A stretch of 64,000 nt of DNA from Chitinophagaceae bacterium (GTDB taxonomy: Bacteria > Bacteroidota > Bacteroidia > Chitinophagales > Chitinophagaceae), in the NCBI GenBank assembly GCA_016787085.1, contig JAEUVJ010000012.1:1-64000 (forward strand), given 5' to 3'. Both the position numbers and the translations under genes were made by a program. Numbering within the stretch: position 1 is the stretch's first letter; each line of letters begins with the position of its first letter. Positions 7,528-17,053 of this stretch are shown piece after piece. The notes beneath the pieces are model-generated. The model saw nothing but the letters and a program-made list of their open reading frames with translations, was not told where the DNA came from and did no database searches.

Positions 7528-8090
7528 ACTAATTTTAATGCTTTGGGGAGAAGACAATCTTTATAAGCGGCTGCTTCTGCGCAGGGACGCATTTTCAATT
7601 GTTGTAACAGTTCGCCGGCATCATATTCAGCCGTATAATATTCCAGGATATTACCATAAGCGCAGCTTTCGTAGTAAGCACGGTAAATGGAAAGAGATTT
7701 ATAAGAAGAAAGCTCCTGGTAAAAAGCAATATCATATTCTTCATGACTTAGAAATACCAGGATTTTTGTATCCCTGTGCTGGTTGGGGTACTTCGTGCCA
7801 ATCTGAACAGGAGTATAACCGCCCGCCTGCACCACCCTTACCTTTTGCTCCGGAAAATAAACCGAGCTCTTTCCTTTCATGAAATTAAATTCAAAATCCT
7901 GGTTCTTGTATTCATGTACTGATACGTACCTGTATTTACTTTTTTCATTCACTTCCTCCTGCAGGGTCATATTTTCAGGGGAAGTGATCTTATTAAAATC
8001 CCTTGCATAAGGCTCCCATTGGGCAAGAAATTTCTCTGTTTCCAGTGGCGTAATAAAACCTATGAATTGTATGATACTGTCTTTTCTCAT
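7524..8090 (-). CDS. Conserved-looking cytoplasmic protein of unknown function, coupled to FAS1 gene
   Basis: A 188-residue soluble protein without signal peptide or membrane span, rich in aromatic residues and charged patches (VHEYKNQDFEFNF, YRAYYESCAYGNILEYY). I do not recognise a family. Its start ATG overlaps the stop of the upstream FAS1 gene by four bases (8087-8090, ATGA), so translation is probably coupled and the two products are likely to work together or be needed in fixed ratio. It converges on the helicase gene, the two ends separated by a hairpin. Confidence 0.65.
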   Translation of the reverse strand: MRKDSIIQFIGFITPLETEKFLAQWEPYARDFNKITSPENMTLQEEVNEKSKYRYVSVHEYKNQDFEFNFMKGKSSVYFPEQKVRVVQAGGYTPVQIGTKYPNQHRDTKILVFLSHEEYDIAFYQELSSYKSLSIYRAYYESCAYGNILEYYTAEYDAGELLQQLKMRPCAEAAAYKDCLLPKALKLV

Positions 8091-8506
8091 ACTTGTTCAG
8101 ATGCAACATCTATTGTATCAACAGAGTGGACAACACCATTAAACCCCTGCCTGTCACGGGATAATATTTTAGCACCATTGATGCGGACTTCGCCATCTTT
8201 AACAGATACCGTCAGTTCTGTACCATGAATGGTTTTTAGCTTTTGGCCATTGATAAAATCCTTAACCAATTTTTTTTCCGGTAATATAAAGCAGGATAAC
8301 AGGTCGGAAAGTTTGATCTTATTGACCGGCTTCAGCAGTTCTTCGTAGGAAGTCTTTTTCAATTTTCCGAAAGCGAGGTTGACGGGAGCCAGGATCGTAA
8401 AAGGCCCTTTGCCGTTTAGTGTTTCAGCCAGGTCTGTAATTTTCAGTCCTTTCATAAAACTGCTGAGGTTCTTATCTGTATCTGCGATCTGCATGATCAT
8501 TGCCAT
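8087..8506 (-). CDS. Fasciclin (FAS1) domain protein without signal peptide
   Basis: A 139-residue protein that is a single FAS1 domain: GPFTILAPVNLAF (the H1 box), the ILPEKKLVKDFING stretch, and NGVVHSVDTIDV near the C-terminus (the H2 box, V-H-x-V/I-D). FAS1 domains are usually secreted adhesion modules. Here no signal sequence is visible (MAMIMQIADTDKNL), which is unusual and suggests a cytoplasmic role or a non-classical export. First gene of a two-gene operon with 7524-8090. Confidence 0.82.
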   Translation of the reverse strand: MAMIMQIADTDKNLSSFMKGLKITDLAETLNGKGPFTILAPVNLAFGKLKKTSYEELLKPVNKIKLSDLLSCFILPEKKLVKDFINGQKLKTIHGTELTVSVKDGEVRINGAKILSRDRQGFNGVVHSVDTIDVASEQV

Positions 8507-8552
8507 AATTGAATTGATTTAAATACGAAAGTGATCCCGGAATTTCCCGGAA

Positions 8553-8579
8553 TAAAAAAAAGAGCCGGCCAGGGCTCTT
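8553..8579 (-). terminator. Intrinsic terminator of the RRM gene
   Basis: A 7-bp stem (AAGAGCC at 8560-8566 with GGCTCTT at 8573-8579), 6-nt loop, followed on the minus strand by an eight-base T run. Confidence 0.85.
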
Positions 8580-8593
8580 ATCAGAATGAGTTC

Positions 8594-8869
8594 TTAGTAT
8601 CTCCTGCTGTTGTTGTCGGGTCGGCTTGTTTTTTCTCTTGCTACGGAAACAGACATTGCTCTTCCTTCAATCTCTTTGCTGTTAAGGCCTTTGATTGCTT
8701 TATTGGCTTCTTCATCAGAGTCCATTTCCACAAATCCAAAACCACGGCTGCGTCCTGTTTCCCTGTCAGTGATCACTTTAGCAGAAGAAACAGCGCCAAA
8801 TTGTTCGAATAATTTTCTTAAGTCATCATCCATAGTATGAAAACTTAAATTAGATACATACAAATTCAT
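8594..8869 (-). CDS. RRM-type RNA-binding protein
   Basis: A 91-residue protein consisting of one RNA recognition motif: RNP2 LYVSNL at residue 3 and RNP1 RGFGFVEM near residue 43, followed by a short basic tail (KTSRPDNNSRRY). I start it at the ATG at 8867-8869, where the domain begins; the open frame upstream to 8923 is leader. Small single-RRM proteins of this kind are common in Bacteroidota and cyanobacteria and are often cold-induced. They bind single-stranded RNA in the cytoplasm. The nearly 300-base gap upstream, shared with the divergent desaturase, could hold a regulated leader. Together with the nearby RhlE helicase this suggests RNA handling, perhaps at low temperature (inference). 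Confidence 0.9.
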   Translation of the reverse strand: MNLYVSNLSFHTMDDDLRKLFEQFGAVSSAKVITDRETGRSRGFGFVEMDSDEEANKAIKGLNSKEIEGRAMSVSVAREKTSRPDNNSRRY

Positions 8870-9165
8870 AAAACATAATTTAGATAAAACAATACAATAC
8901 CTGTGATGAAGGACTGGCAGCAAGAAGCAAAGAGGAGATTAACTAATACTGGACGGAAGAGTAAAAATTGATTCTGATCTGAACTGACTGTTGGAAGAAC
9001 TTTTGATCACTCAGTGAAGATACACTATTAAATCGGCAGCACTGTTTTTATTTTAGCAACGAAATACTGGTAAAATACAGCCAAAAGGTTTATTTAAAGG
9101 GGGAATACCATTTAATTGGACTACCTTGTAAGGGTCAGTATATACAACAATAGTGATGTTTTATC

Positions 9166-9924
9166 ATGTTAGTCATTCTGCTCTTTTTAGCTGCCCATTG
9201 GTATCTTTCTCTTTTTATGCAAACTTTTTTGCAACATCGCTATGCGGCACACGGTGCTTTCAGTATGAGTAAGGGCTGGGAACGATTTTTTTACCTTATG
9301 GCATATATCACACAAGGTTCTTCTTATGTCAGCCCAAGGGCTTATGCCATTATGCACCGCATGCACCATGCATATACTGATACGGTTAAAGATCCGCATT
9401 CGCCCATGTTCGATGATAATATGTTCAAACTGATGTGGCATGCCCGGCAGGTTTCCTCCCAGATTTATAAAGGGAAGTTTGAAGTGGAACAACGATTTGC
9501 CAAAAACTTACCTGACTGGCCGTTACTGGATAAGATAGGTAATTCAGTATGGTCGAGATTGGGCTGGATCGCAGTTTATGTGATGATCTATATCCAATTT
9601 GCTCCATCTGCCTGGTGGTTTTTATTATTACCCATCCACATCCTCACCGTTCCGCTGCACGGTACCATCATTAACTGGTTCGCACATAAATATGGCTCAA
9701 GAAACTTCGAGGTTAAAAACACTTCCACCAATTTATTTAAAGTGGACCTGCTGATGATGGGCGAAGCTTATCATAACAACCACCATAAAAACCCGTCGGC
9801 AGTAAACTTTGGCTACCGGTGGTATGAATTGGACCCGACTTATGGGATGATCCGGTTGCTGAACCGGTTAAAGGTCATCAGGGTTCATAAACTACAGGGA
9901 ACACCCGTTGCAGCCCTTTCATAA
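9166..9924 (+). CDS. Acyl-CoA/fatty acid desaturase
   Basis: A 252-residue membrane di-iron desaturase. The three histidine boxes are present: HRYAAH at residues 24-29, HRMHH at 64-68 and HNNHH near residue 202, with hydrophobic spans before, between and after. Such enzymes insert a cis double bond into acyl chains using O2, and set membrane fluidity. The N-terminus starts directly with a hydrophobic segment (MLVILLFLAAHW), as expected for the short bacterial form. Transcribed away from the RRM gene, which would fit joint cold response, but no regulatory site is seen. Confidence 0.9.
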   Translation: MLVILLFLAAHWYLSLFMQTFLQHRYAAHGAFSMSKGWERFFYLMAYITQGSSYVSPRAYAIMHRMHHAYTDTVKDPHSPMFDDNMFKLMWHARQVSSQIYKGKFEVEQRFAKNLPDWPLLDKIGNSVWSRLGWIAVYVMIYIQFAPSAWWFLLLPIHILTVPLHGTIINWFAHKYGSRNFEVKNTSTNLFKVDLLMMGEAYHNNHHKNPSAVNFGYRWYELDPTYGMIRLLNRLKVIRVHKLQGTPVAALS

Positions 9925-10042
9925 ACACTTGCCGGTCTGCTATTTATTGTTGTTATGATTTTCATAAACAACTGGTTCCTCCTGTCATAAAGCAGGTTTC
10001 TTTTTGGCAATAATTATTATCTTTAGCCACTTAAGACTGCCT

Positions 10043-13000
10043 ATGATGATTAATTGTAACAGATGGAGAGACGTACCCCGTGCTTTCATCACCTTACCTG
10101 TTATTTTTTTTCTCACTTCACTTAATTTGTCTGCACAGCAGACCCGCTTAGCTGCAAATAATCCGCTTAATAATAAAGTACAATCTTTTGCAGGGAATGA
10201 CAAAGATCTCTATGGTATAAAGGGCCGCTATATTCAGAATAAAGGACAGTATGGAGATACTTTGGCTAACTATGGTGCCATGGGTAATATCCTTTATGGC
10301 TATGAAGGTTTAGGCATGCCAGTACTGTTTACTGCCAAAGGAGTTATCCATTTGCAAAGGAAACAAAAGACCCTTTCTTATGAAGAAAGGGAAAGAATGG
10401 AAGAACGGGGAATGAGCAAGGAGCAGATACGTAAACGCAACCTGGCGGTTGATCGTGTTTTAACAGTTGAATGGATCAATGCAAACCCGGAGGTTGAAAT
10501 TATTGCGGAAGATGCAGCCCAGGGGTATCATGTTTATGGGTTGCAATTGCAAAAAGCTGCTGCCTATAGAAAACTTACTTACAAAGAAATTTACCCGGGT
10601 ATTGATGCTGTATATTCCTTTCTTAAAGGGGAAAAACCGGGTTATGAATTCAGTCTTATTGTAAAACCCGGAGCCGATATGACAAAAGTGAAGATCCGTT
10701 ATGCCGGGGATGTAAAATCAATCAGGCAGGATAAGAATGGACGTCTTATCATCAATTCAGATATTGATGGAATTATTCAGTCAGTTCCTCTTTGTTTCTA
10801 TCCTGAAGATGGAAGCAAAGGCGAAAAGATCCGGACCGGTTATGTGATCAGTAACAAAAGCCTGGTTAGTTTCAAATTACCGGTGGACTACAAGAAGGAA
10901 AAATCCCTTGTGATCGATCCCTTTGTTACCGGCACTACCACCTTAACCGGTACTAATAATGGTATTGCTAAAGATATCGACTTCGATTATGCCGGTAATA
11001 TTTTTGTGTCGGGTGGTGGAGATGCCGGAACACAGATGCTGGCTAAATTTTCCCCAACCGGTACATTGTTGTGGACATTTTCGGGAATGCTGGGAACTCC
11101 TTCCTGGAATTTCGGCGCCAATTATGGTGGTTGGATGGTAGATAAAGTAGGAGGCGGTGTTTACCTTGGACAAGGGTTGATGGGCAATGGGTTTGCTGTG
11201 GTGAGATTAAATGCCGCAGGAACATATGATAATTATATCACCACTCCCAATATCAATTTCAGTGAAAACTGGAAGATGACCTGGAGCTGTAATGGAGGTT
11301 CGCCTAAAATATTGATAGCGGGTGGCGGTGGTTCCGCCAATAATGAACTGGCATTACTGGCTCCGCCGGCAGTTGTACCGGCAACGTCAAATCTTTCCGG
11401 CTTATCGGGAGGACATAATGATATCTCTGATATTGTTATAGACCCGGTAACGAATGATATGTTTACGATTTATTCAACACCCGTCACAAATTCTCTCAGG
11501 GATAATTATATTTATAAACATCCTCCACCGTATACCTCCGCAGCGATTACATGGCAGGTGCCTACTGGTTATTTTGCGCTAAGGGAACCCAACAACAGGC
11601 CTTATATTTTTGGATTGGATAATTCAAGCAATACATTGGCCGTAAATTCATCCTATCTATTTTACTGGGACGGTCTTAACCTGAAAGCTTTCAACAAAAC
11701 TACGGGTGCTACGGTCGGCTCACCAATGACATTTAGTTCAAATATCGTCTTGCAGCAGGGTGGTATACATGCGGATGAATGCAATAATGTGTTTATCGGG
11801 TTTACTAATGGGACAATCAAAGTATTAAAATTCAACGGCAGTACATTCGATGATGCCGCTGCCGCTGATATCACTATTTCCGGGTTTCCTCTAAATGCAG
11901 TGTATGACCTCAGTTATGATAATGCCCATGAACTTTTATATGCAGGTGGTAATGGGTTTGTAGCATCAGTAGATGTTTCCGGCTATTGCCCTTCCACTAT
12001 CTATTCAATATCGGTTATTGAGGACTGTATGACTTTATCTGCAACAGCTACCGTAAGCCCGGTTCCCCCTTCCGGGACAACGGTGACTTACGTATTGTAT
12101 GACGGAGTCACTCAGGTGGCCAGTAACACAACCGGCGTATTCACCGGTTTATTCACGGGTATCAATTATACGATCAGGGCATTCCTGAACAGGGATTGCG
12201 GCGGGACACAAACGTTTACCAATTTCATGTTTAGTGCATCTCCGACATTAATTACAAACAACCCACCGGCAGTTTGTCTTCCGGATGGAACGGCTGATTT
12301 AACAGCACCGGCTATTACGGCTGGTTCTGCAACAGGCTTCATTTATAGTTACTGGCAAGATGCAACAGCAACTAATCCACTAACCAATCCTTCTGCTGCC
12401 ATTGCAGGAACTTATTATATTAAGGGAACACCAGCTGCGGGTTGTCCTGCTGTGAGGGCTGTTACCGTTCCTTCACTTCCGGTGCCGGTTGGAGATGCAG
12501 GTACTGATATTGCTATTTGTTTTGGAGATAATACACAGTTGAATGGATCAGGCGGCGTTACTTATTCGTGGAGTCCATCCACCTTTTTAGATAACCCCGC
12601 TATTGCTAATCCACGAGTGATCAACCCCACCTCCGGAACTCATGTTTATCATTTGACCATCACAGGTACAAATGGCTGCCGTTCACTGGCAGATGAACAG
12701 GTAGCCGTGATCGTTGCGGCTCCTCCTCTGATCGGGATTGTCCGTGATACTGTTGTTGCCATCAACCAGCCCTTGCAACTGAATGCAACAGATGCCAATA
12801 ACATCGGATTTATCAGTTATGTATGGACACCTTCCACAGGTCTTAATGACCCTTTTATTCCCAACCCCATTGCTATTCTTGACAGGGATATTACCTATAT
12901 CATCAAAGCAAAAACGATCAGTGATTGTGAAGGAGCAGCTGCTGTGAATGTAAAAGTGTACCAGGGCCCTGAGATTTATGTACCAACAGCTTTTACTCCC

Positions 13001-13243
13001 GGCGGGGATGGTTTGAATGATATACTCAAAGCAATACCTGTTGGTATGAAAGAGTTTCATTTCTTCAGTATTTATAACCGGTGGGGAGAAAGAGTATTTA
13101 CGACCAATGATCCCCGTACTGGCTGGGATGGTAAGATAAAAGGAATTCCACAAGGAGCGAATACCTATGTGTGGATGGTGGAAGCAGTCGATTATAAAGG
13201 GAATAAGGTGTTTAGAAAAGGAACGGTTACGTTGATCAGGTAA
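10043..13243 (+). CDS. Large secreted protein with DUF7948-like N-terminus and type B T9SS (gliding-motility) C-terminal domain
   Basis: About 1066 residues. I start it at the ATG at 10043; a TTG further upstream (10004) precedes the signal-like segment AFITLPVIFFLTSLNLSAQQ and is not needed. After the signal come a DUF7948-type region (GRYIQNKGQYGDTLANYG through IDPFVTG, roughly residues 65-300), a beta-propeller-like region, several Ig/PKD-like beta-sandwich repeats, and the gliding-motility-associated C-terminal domain beginning IYVPTAFTPGGDGLND and ending RKGTVTLIR. That last domain is the known sorting signal for type IX secretion with surface display. It is likely a cell-surface or secreted adhesin-like structural protein; no PorP/SprF partner is adjacent to this copy. 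Confidence 0.88.
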   Translation: MMINCNRWRDVPRAFITLPVIFFLTSLNLSAQQTRLAANNPLNNKVQSFAGNDKDLYGIKGRYIQNKGQYGDTLANYGAMGNILYGYEGLGMPVLFTAKGVIHLQRKQKTLSYEERERMEERGMSKEQIRKRNLAVDRVLTVEWINANPEVEIIAEDAAQGYHVYGLQLQKAAAYRKLTYKEIYPGIDAVYSFLKGEKPGYEFSLIVKPGADMTKVKIRYAGDVKSIRQDKNGRLIINSDIDGIIQSVPLCFYPEDGSKGEKIRTGYVISNKSLVSFKLPVDYKKEKSLVIDPFVTGTTTLTGTNNGIAKDIDFDYAGNIFVSGGGDAGTQMLAKFSPTGTLLWTFSGMLGTPSWNFGANYGGWMVDKVGGGVYLGQGLMGNGFAVVRLNAAGTYDNYITTPNINFSENWKMTWSCNGGSPKILIAGGGGSANNELALLAPPAVVPATSNLSGLSGGHNDISDIVIDPVTNDMFTIYSTPVTNSLRDNYIYKHPPPYTSAAITWQVPTGYFALREPNNRPYIFGLDNSSNTLAVNSSYLFYWDGLNLKAFNKTTGATVGSPMTFSSNIVLQQGGIHADECNNVFIGFTNGTIKVLKFNGSTFDDAAAADITISGFPLNAVYDLSYDNAHELLYAGGNGFVASVDVSGYCPSTIYSISVIEDCMTLSATATVSPVPPSGTTVTYVLYDGVTQVASNTTGVFTGLFTGINYTIRAFLNRDCGGTQTFTNFMFSASPTLITNNPPAVCLPDGTADLTAPAITAGSATGFIYSYWQDATATNPLTNPSAAIAGTYYIKGTPAAGCPAVRAVTVPSLPVPVGDAGTDIAICFGDNTQLNGSGGVTYSWSPSTFLDNPAIANPRVINPTSGTHVYHLTITGTNGCRSLADEQVAVIVAAPPLIGIVRDTVVAINQPLQLNATDANNIGFISYVWTPSTGLNDPFIPNPIAILDRDITYIIKAKTISDCEGAAAVNVKVYQGPEIYVPTAFTPGGDGLNDILKAIPVGMKEFHFFSIYNRWGERVFTTNDPRTGWDGKIKGIPQGANTYVWMVEAVDYKGNKVFRKGTVTLIR

Positions 13244-13400
13244 TTATACTGCAGGATAGTAAAATAGTATTGAAGATATCTCTGCTCCCTGTTCAACGTT
13301 ATAATTTCCGGTAAAAATGCAATGCGGGAAATCATCCCGGGAGTACCATTAATATGAGTATGATCATGCCTCACCGATCTGCAATGGTATATTTTGCAAT

Positions 13401-15899
13401 ATGATGGATATGCATGAAAAAACTATGACAGGCCTTGACACCCGGCAGGTTGAATTATCCCGCCAGCAAAACGGCAGCAATAGTATTGATACAAATGAGA
13501 AACGTTTATTAGCCCATGTACTGAAAGAAGTGGTGCTGGAGCCCATGTTTATCTTGTTATTGGCGGCTACGATCATCTATTTTTTAGTGGGCCAGTACCA
13601 GGAAGGGTTTATTATGCTGGCTGCCATTTTTATAGTAGCTGGTATCTCTATTTTCCAGGAATACCGGAGCCGCAATGCAGTGCAGGCACTGCGGAAGATA
13701 TCAGCTCCGAGAGCTGTCGTTATCCGTAACGGAGTGACGGTTCAAATTGCTACAGAAGAGGTAGTGGTGAATGACCTGCTGCTGCTGGAAGAAGGTGAAG
13801 TGGTGGCTGCTGATGGCCTGATCATTTTGGCGAATGATTTTTCACTGAATGAATCCATCCTGACCGGTGAATCATTTGCGGTTACAAAAACAGCAGGTGA
13901 TAATAACAGTGTTTACAAAGGCACATTAGTAACCAGCGGAAGTGCTACGATACAGGTGACCGCTGTGGGAAACAAAACCATGTTTGGCAAGATCGGGTTA
14001 TCGTTGCAGGAGATTACTATAGTGAAAACTCCCTTGCAGCAACAGATACGTTCATTTGTCCGCAATATGGTTTGGATCGGTGGTATCGCATTTCTTATTG
14101 TTGTTGGATTTAATTATTTCCAGTCCGGTGACCTTGTGCAGGCTTTTCTGCAGGGGCTTACACTGGCCATGAGTGTGCTGCCAGAAGAAATACCTGTTGC
14201 ATTTAGTACTTTCCAGGCATTGGGAGCTTTCCGGTTACTACGAAACAATATTATAGTCAAGCAGCCACAGTATGTGGAAACGCTGGGCTCTGCCACTGTT
14301 ATTTGCACCGATAAAACAGGTACAATAACCCAGAATAAAATGAGTGTGGCATTCCTGTATGATGCAACAACCCGACAATCCGTACCTGTATCCGGTACCG
14401 GTGATATTCCTGAAACAGTAGTGGAATATGCGATGTGGAGCAGCGAGATCAATCCTTTTGACCCGATGGAAAAAGCTATTCATGAACTATATACAGTGAT
14501 TGCCACGACCGATAAAAGACCTTTATTCAAACAGGTGCATGAATACCCTATTGGCGGCAAACCTCCTATGATGACGCATATTTTCAATGACGAAAAAGGA
14601 GAAACAATAATTGCAGCAAAAGGAGGACCTGAAGCTATTGCCCAGCGGAGTGACCTGTCCCCGGAAAATATAAAACAAATTGAAGAGCAGGCGATGATTT
14701 ATGCCCGGCAGGGGTTTCGTGTATTGGGTGTGGGAAAGGGTATATGGAAAGAAAAGAACTGGCCGGTAACCCAGGAAGAATTCAGCTTTGAATTTCTTGG
14801 CCTGGTCGCTTTCCAGGATCCTCCCAAGGAGAATATGCGACAAACGATTAAGACCTTTCATGATGCCGGTATTGAAGTAAAAATGATCACCGGTGATTAT
14901 GCAGAAACAGCGGTTGCTATTGCTAACCAGGTGGAGTTGGGACATAATAATGAAGTGCTCACCGGAAATGAGGTATTGCATTTAACGGCTACTGAATTAC
15001 AAAAGCGGGTAAAGTCAATAAATATTTATGCAAGAATGTTCCCGGAAGCAAAGCTCAAAGTAATTGATGCATTGAAAGAAAATGGAGAAGTGGTGGCTAT
15101 GACAGGTGATGGGGTTAATGACGGACCGGCATTGAAAGCAGCGCATATCGGTATTGCCATGGGACAACGCGGAAGCGAAGTAGCCCGCAGTGCCGCCTCA
15201 CTGATCTTATCGGATGATGATCTTGGACACATGACGGAGGCAGTGGCTATTGGCCGTAAAATATATGATAACCTGAAAAAAGCGATACAGTATATTGTCT
15301 CTATTCATATTCCTATCATACTGATCGTTACTTTGCCTTTATTGCTACAGTGGCAGTTTCATGATCTTTTTTCACCAGTACATGTCATTTTTTTAGAACT
15401 GATCATGGGACCCACCTGCTCCATCATTTATGAAAACGAACCGATGGAGCCCGGAACCATGAACCGGCCACCACGGAAAATGGGGACTACTTTTTTATCG
15501 GTGCGGCAGTTACTGATCAGTATCCTGCAGGGATTGATTATTACGGCAGGCTGCCTTGGTGCGGGCTATTATTTGATGCAGCAGGGAGCTACTGAAACGA
15601 CGATCCGTACAGTTGTGTTCACTACTTTGTTATTCTCGAATATTTTCCTGACACTTGTTAACCGGTCGTTTTATTATTCTGTTTTCACTACACTGGCTTA
15701 TAAGAACAGGTTAGTGCCACTCATTATTGGTATTACATTAGTTTTTATAGCTGCTGTTCTTTATATCCCTTTTATGCAAAAACTTTTTAGCCTGGAACAG
15801 TTGCCTTTTTCACTGATTGGTGTATGCTTCTTCACTGCATTAGTGAGTACCTGGTGGCTGGAACTCTGGAAGATATTTAAACGTAAAAAGAATGCATGA
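13401..15899 (+). CDS. Cation-transporting P-type ATPase (Ca2+ / PMCA-SERCA type)
   Basis: An 832-residue P-type ATPase. Motifs: TGES near residue 155 (actuator), VLPEEIP in M4 (ion-binding), the phosphorylation site DKTGT at Asp304, the nucleotide-binding domain, and TGDGVNDGPAL near residue 568, then six C-terminal membrane spans. The N-terminus is short with no heavy-metal-binding domain, and the M4 motif is of the calcium/manganese type rather than CPC, so the likely role is ATP-driven export of Ca2+ or a similar ion across the inner membrane. It stands alone. The exact ion cannot be read from sequence. Confidence 0.9.
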   Translation: MMDMHEKTMTGLDTRQVELSRQQNGSNSIDTNEKRLLAHVLKEVVLEPMFILLLAATIIYFLVGQYQEGFIMLAAIFIVAGISIFQEYRSRNAVQALRKISAPRAVVIRNGVTVQIATEEVVVNDLLLLEEGEVVAADGLIILANDFSLNESILTGESFAVTKTAGDNNSVYKGTLVTSGSATIQVTAVGNKTMFGKIGLSLQEITIVKTPLQQQIRSFVRNMVWIGGIAFLIVVGFNYFQSGDLVQAFLQGLTLAMSVLPEEIPVAFSTFQALGAFRLLRNNIIVKQPQYVETLGSATVICTDKTGTITQNKMSVAFLYDATTRQSVPVSGTGDIPETVVEYAMWSSEINPFDPMEKAIHELYTVIATTDKRPLFKQVHEYPIGGKPPMMTHIFNDEKGETIIAAKGGPEAIAQRSDLSPENIKQIEEQAMIYARQGFRVLGVGKGIWKEKNWPVTQEEFSFEFLGLVAFQDPPKENMRQTIKTFHDAGIEVKMITGDYAETAVAIANQVELGHNNEVLTGNEVLHLTATELQKRVKSINIYARMFPEAKLKVIDALKENGEVVAMTGDGVNDGPALKAAHIGIAMGQRGSEVARSAASLILSDDDLGHMTEAVAIGRKIYDNLKKAIQYIVSIHIPIILIVTLPLLLQWQFHDLFSPVHVIFLELIMGPTCSIIYENEPMEPGTMNRPPRKMGTTFLSVRQLLISILQGLIITAGCLGAGYYLMQQGATETTIRTVVFTTLLFSNIFLTLVNRSFYYSVFTTLAYKNRLVPLIIGITLVFIAAVLYIPFMQKLFSLEQLPFSLIGVCFFTALVSTWWLELWKIFKRKKNA

Positions 15900-15958
15900 T
15901 TTTTATCTCTCAGGCTTTTCCTACTAGTAGAACTTCTGCGACATTTTAAACATTTTAC

Positions 15959-15988
15959 TAAAGTGTGACCGGTATCGGTTATACTTTA
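15959..15988 (+). promoter_or_regulatory. 30-base hairpin / palindrome upstream of diheme cytochrome
   Basis: TAAAGT at 15959-15964 pairs with ACTTTA at 15983-15988 and ACCG with CGGT inside, giving 13 consecutive pairs counting two G-U, around a GTAT loop. It ends 78 bases before the cytochrome ATG. Either an operator or a structured leader. Confidence 0.45.
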
Positions 15989-16066
15989 AATGTTATTGGG
16001 TATGGTCTGAAGTCGGTTGGCAAAGGAGATTTGCTTTTTGTAAACCCTTTCAAAAACAGACCTATC

Positions 16067-17026
16067 ATGCGAAAATTTCTTAAATGGGCAGGTATTATCC
16101 TGCTTTTCATTGTGACTGTATTCTGTGTAACTATTGAATTGCGACAGGACCGGAAATTCAGTGCACCGTATCCGGCCATCAGGTCAACAACTGACAGTAG
16201 CGTTATTGCCAGGGGGCAATCTTTGGTATTTGGGCCTGCACATTGTGCCAATTGTCATGCGCCCGTAGAACTGGAAGAGCAAGTAAACAATGGAATCAAA
16301 GCATCGCTTTCAGGAGGACGGGTATTTGAAATCCCCATTGGTAAGATTTATGCCAAAAACCTGACACCAGATAAAACGGGAATCGGGAATAAGACCGATG
16401 CGGAACTAGCCAGGGCACTTCGTTATGGCGTCAGGCCAGACGGGAGGGCATTATTTGATTTTATGCCTTTCCATAATACCAGTGATGAAGACCTGACGGC
16501 GATCATCTCCTACCTGCGTAGCCAGCCGGCAGTAGAAAACAAAGTGCCGGAAAATAAATTGAACCTGCTGGGAAAAGTGGTGAACGCATTTTTATTAAAA
16601 CCAGCCGGGCCAACCGGGGATGTTCTTACTGCTATTAAGCAGGATACCACTGCTGTTTATGGAAAATATCTTGCCAATAGCGTTGCCAATTGCAGGGGCT
16701 GCCATACTAACCGTGACCTGGTAACAGGGGCTTTTATCGGCGAAGACTATGCAGGCGGATTCAAAATGGAAACAGTGACTGATTCAGGGACTTATTCTAT
16801 TACCAGTCCTAATCTTACTCCTGATCCTGCTACGGGAAGAATTAAAGGATGGACACAGGAACAATTTATTTCCCGTTTCAGGAAAGGAAGACTGATCATG
16901 CAAACGCATATGCCCTGGGGACCTTTCAGCCGGATGAGTGATGATGAACTAAAAGCTATTTTCAATTACCTGCAAACATTGAAGCCGGTACACAATGAAG
17001 TGAAGTACGGCGTTGTAAAAGAATAA
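16067..17026 (+). CDS. Membrane-anchored diheme cytochrome c
   Basis: A 319-residue protein with two CXXCH sites, CANCH at Cys60 and CRGCH at Cys209, each in a class I cytochrome c domain. The start is set at the ATG at 16067 because a membrane anchor/signal (LKWAGIILLFIVTVFCVTI) begins there; the upstream GTG at 15965 lies across a hairpin. Distal Met candidates include the stretch DFMPFHNTSDEDL and the matching THMPWGPFSRMSDDEL in the second half, so the two halves look like an internal duplication. It probably passes electrons in the periplasm as part of respiration or an oxidoreductase couple; similar diheme proteins accompany alcohol/sugar dehydrogenases, but none is adjacent. Confidence 0.88.
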   Translation: MRKFLKWAGIILLFIVTVFCVTIELRQDRKFSAPYPAIRSTTDSSVIARGQSLVFGPAHCANCHAPVELEEQVNNGIKASLSGGRVFEIPIGKIYAKNLTPDKTGIGNKTDAELARALRYGVRPDGRALFDFMPFHNTSDEDLTAIISYLRSQPAVENKVPENKLNLLGKVVNAFLLKPAGPTGDVLTAIKQDTTAVYGKYLANSVANCRGCHTNRDLVTGAFIGEDYAGGFKMETVTDSGTYSITSPNLTPDPATGRIKGWTQEQFISRFRKGRLIMQTHMPWGPFSRMSDDELKAIFNYLQTLKPVHNEVKYGVVKE

Positions 17027-17053
17027 CCGGAACCAGTATAGCAATTCATTACC

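Noticed and set aside
12683..13153. A 156-codon open frame on the minus strand under the type B secreted protein
   Set aside because: It is antisense to the conserved C-terminal sorting domain and shows no domain of its own.
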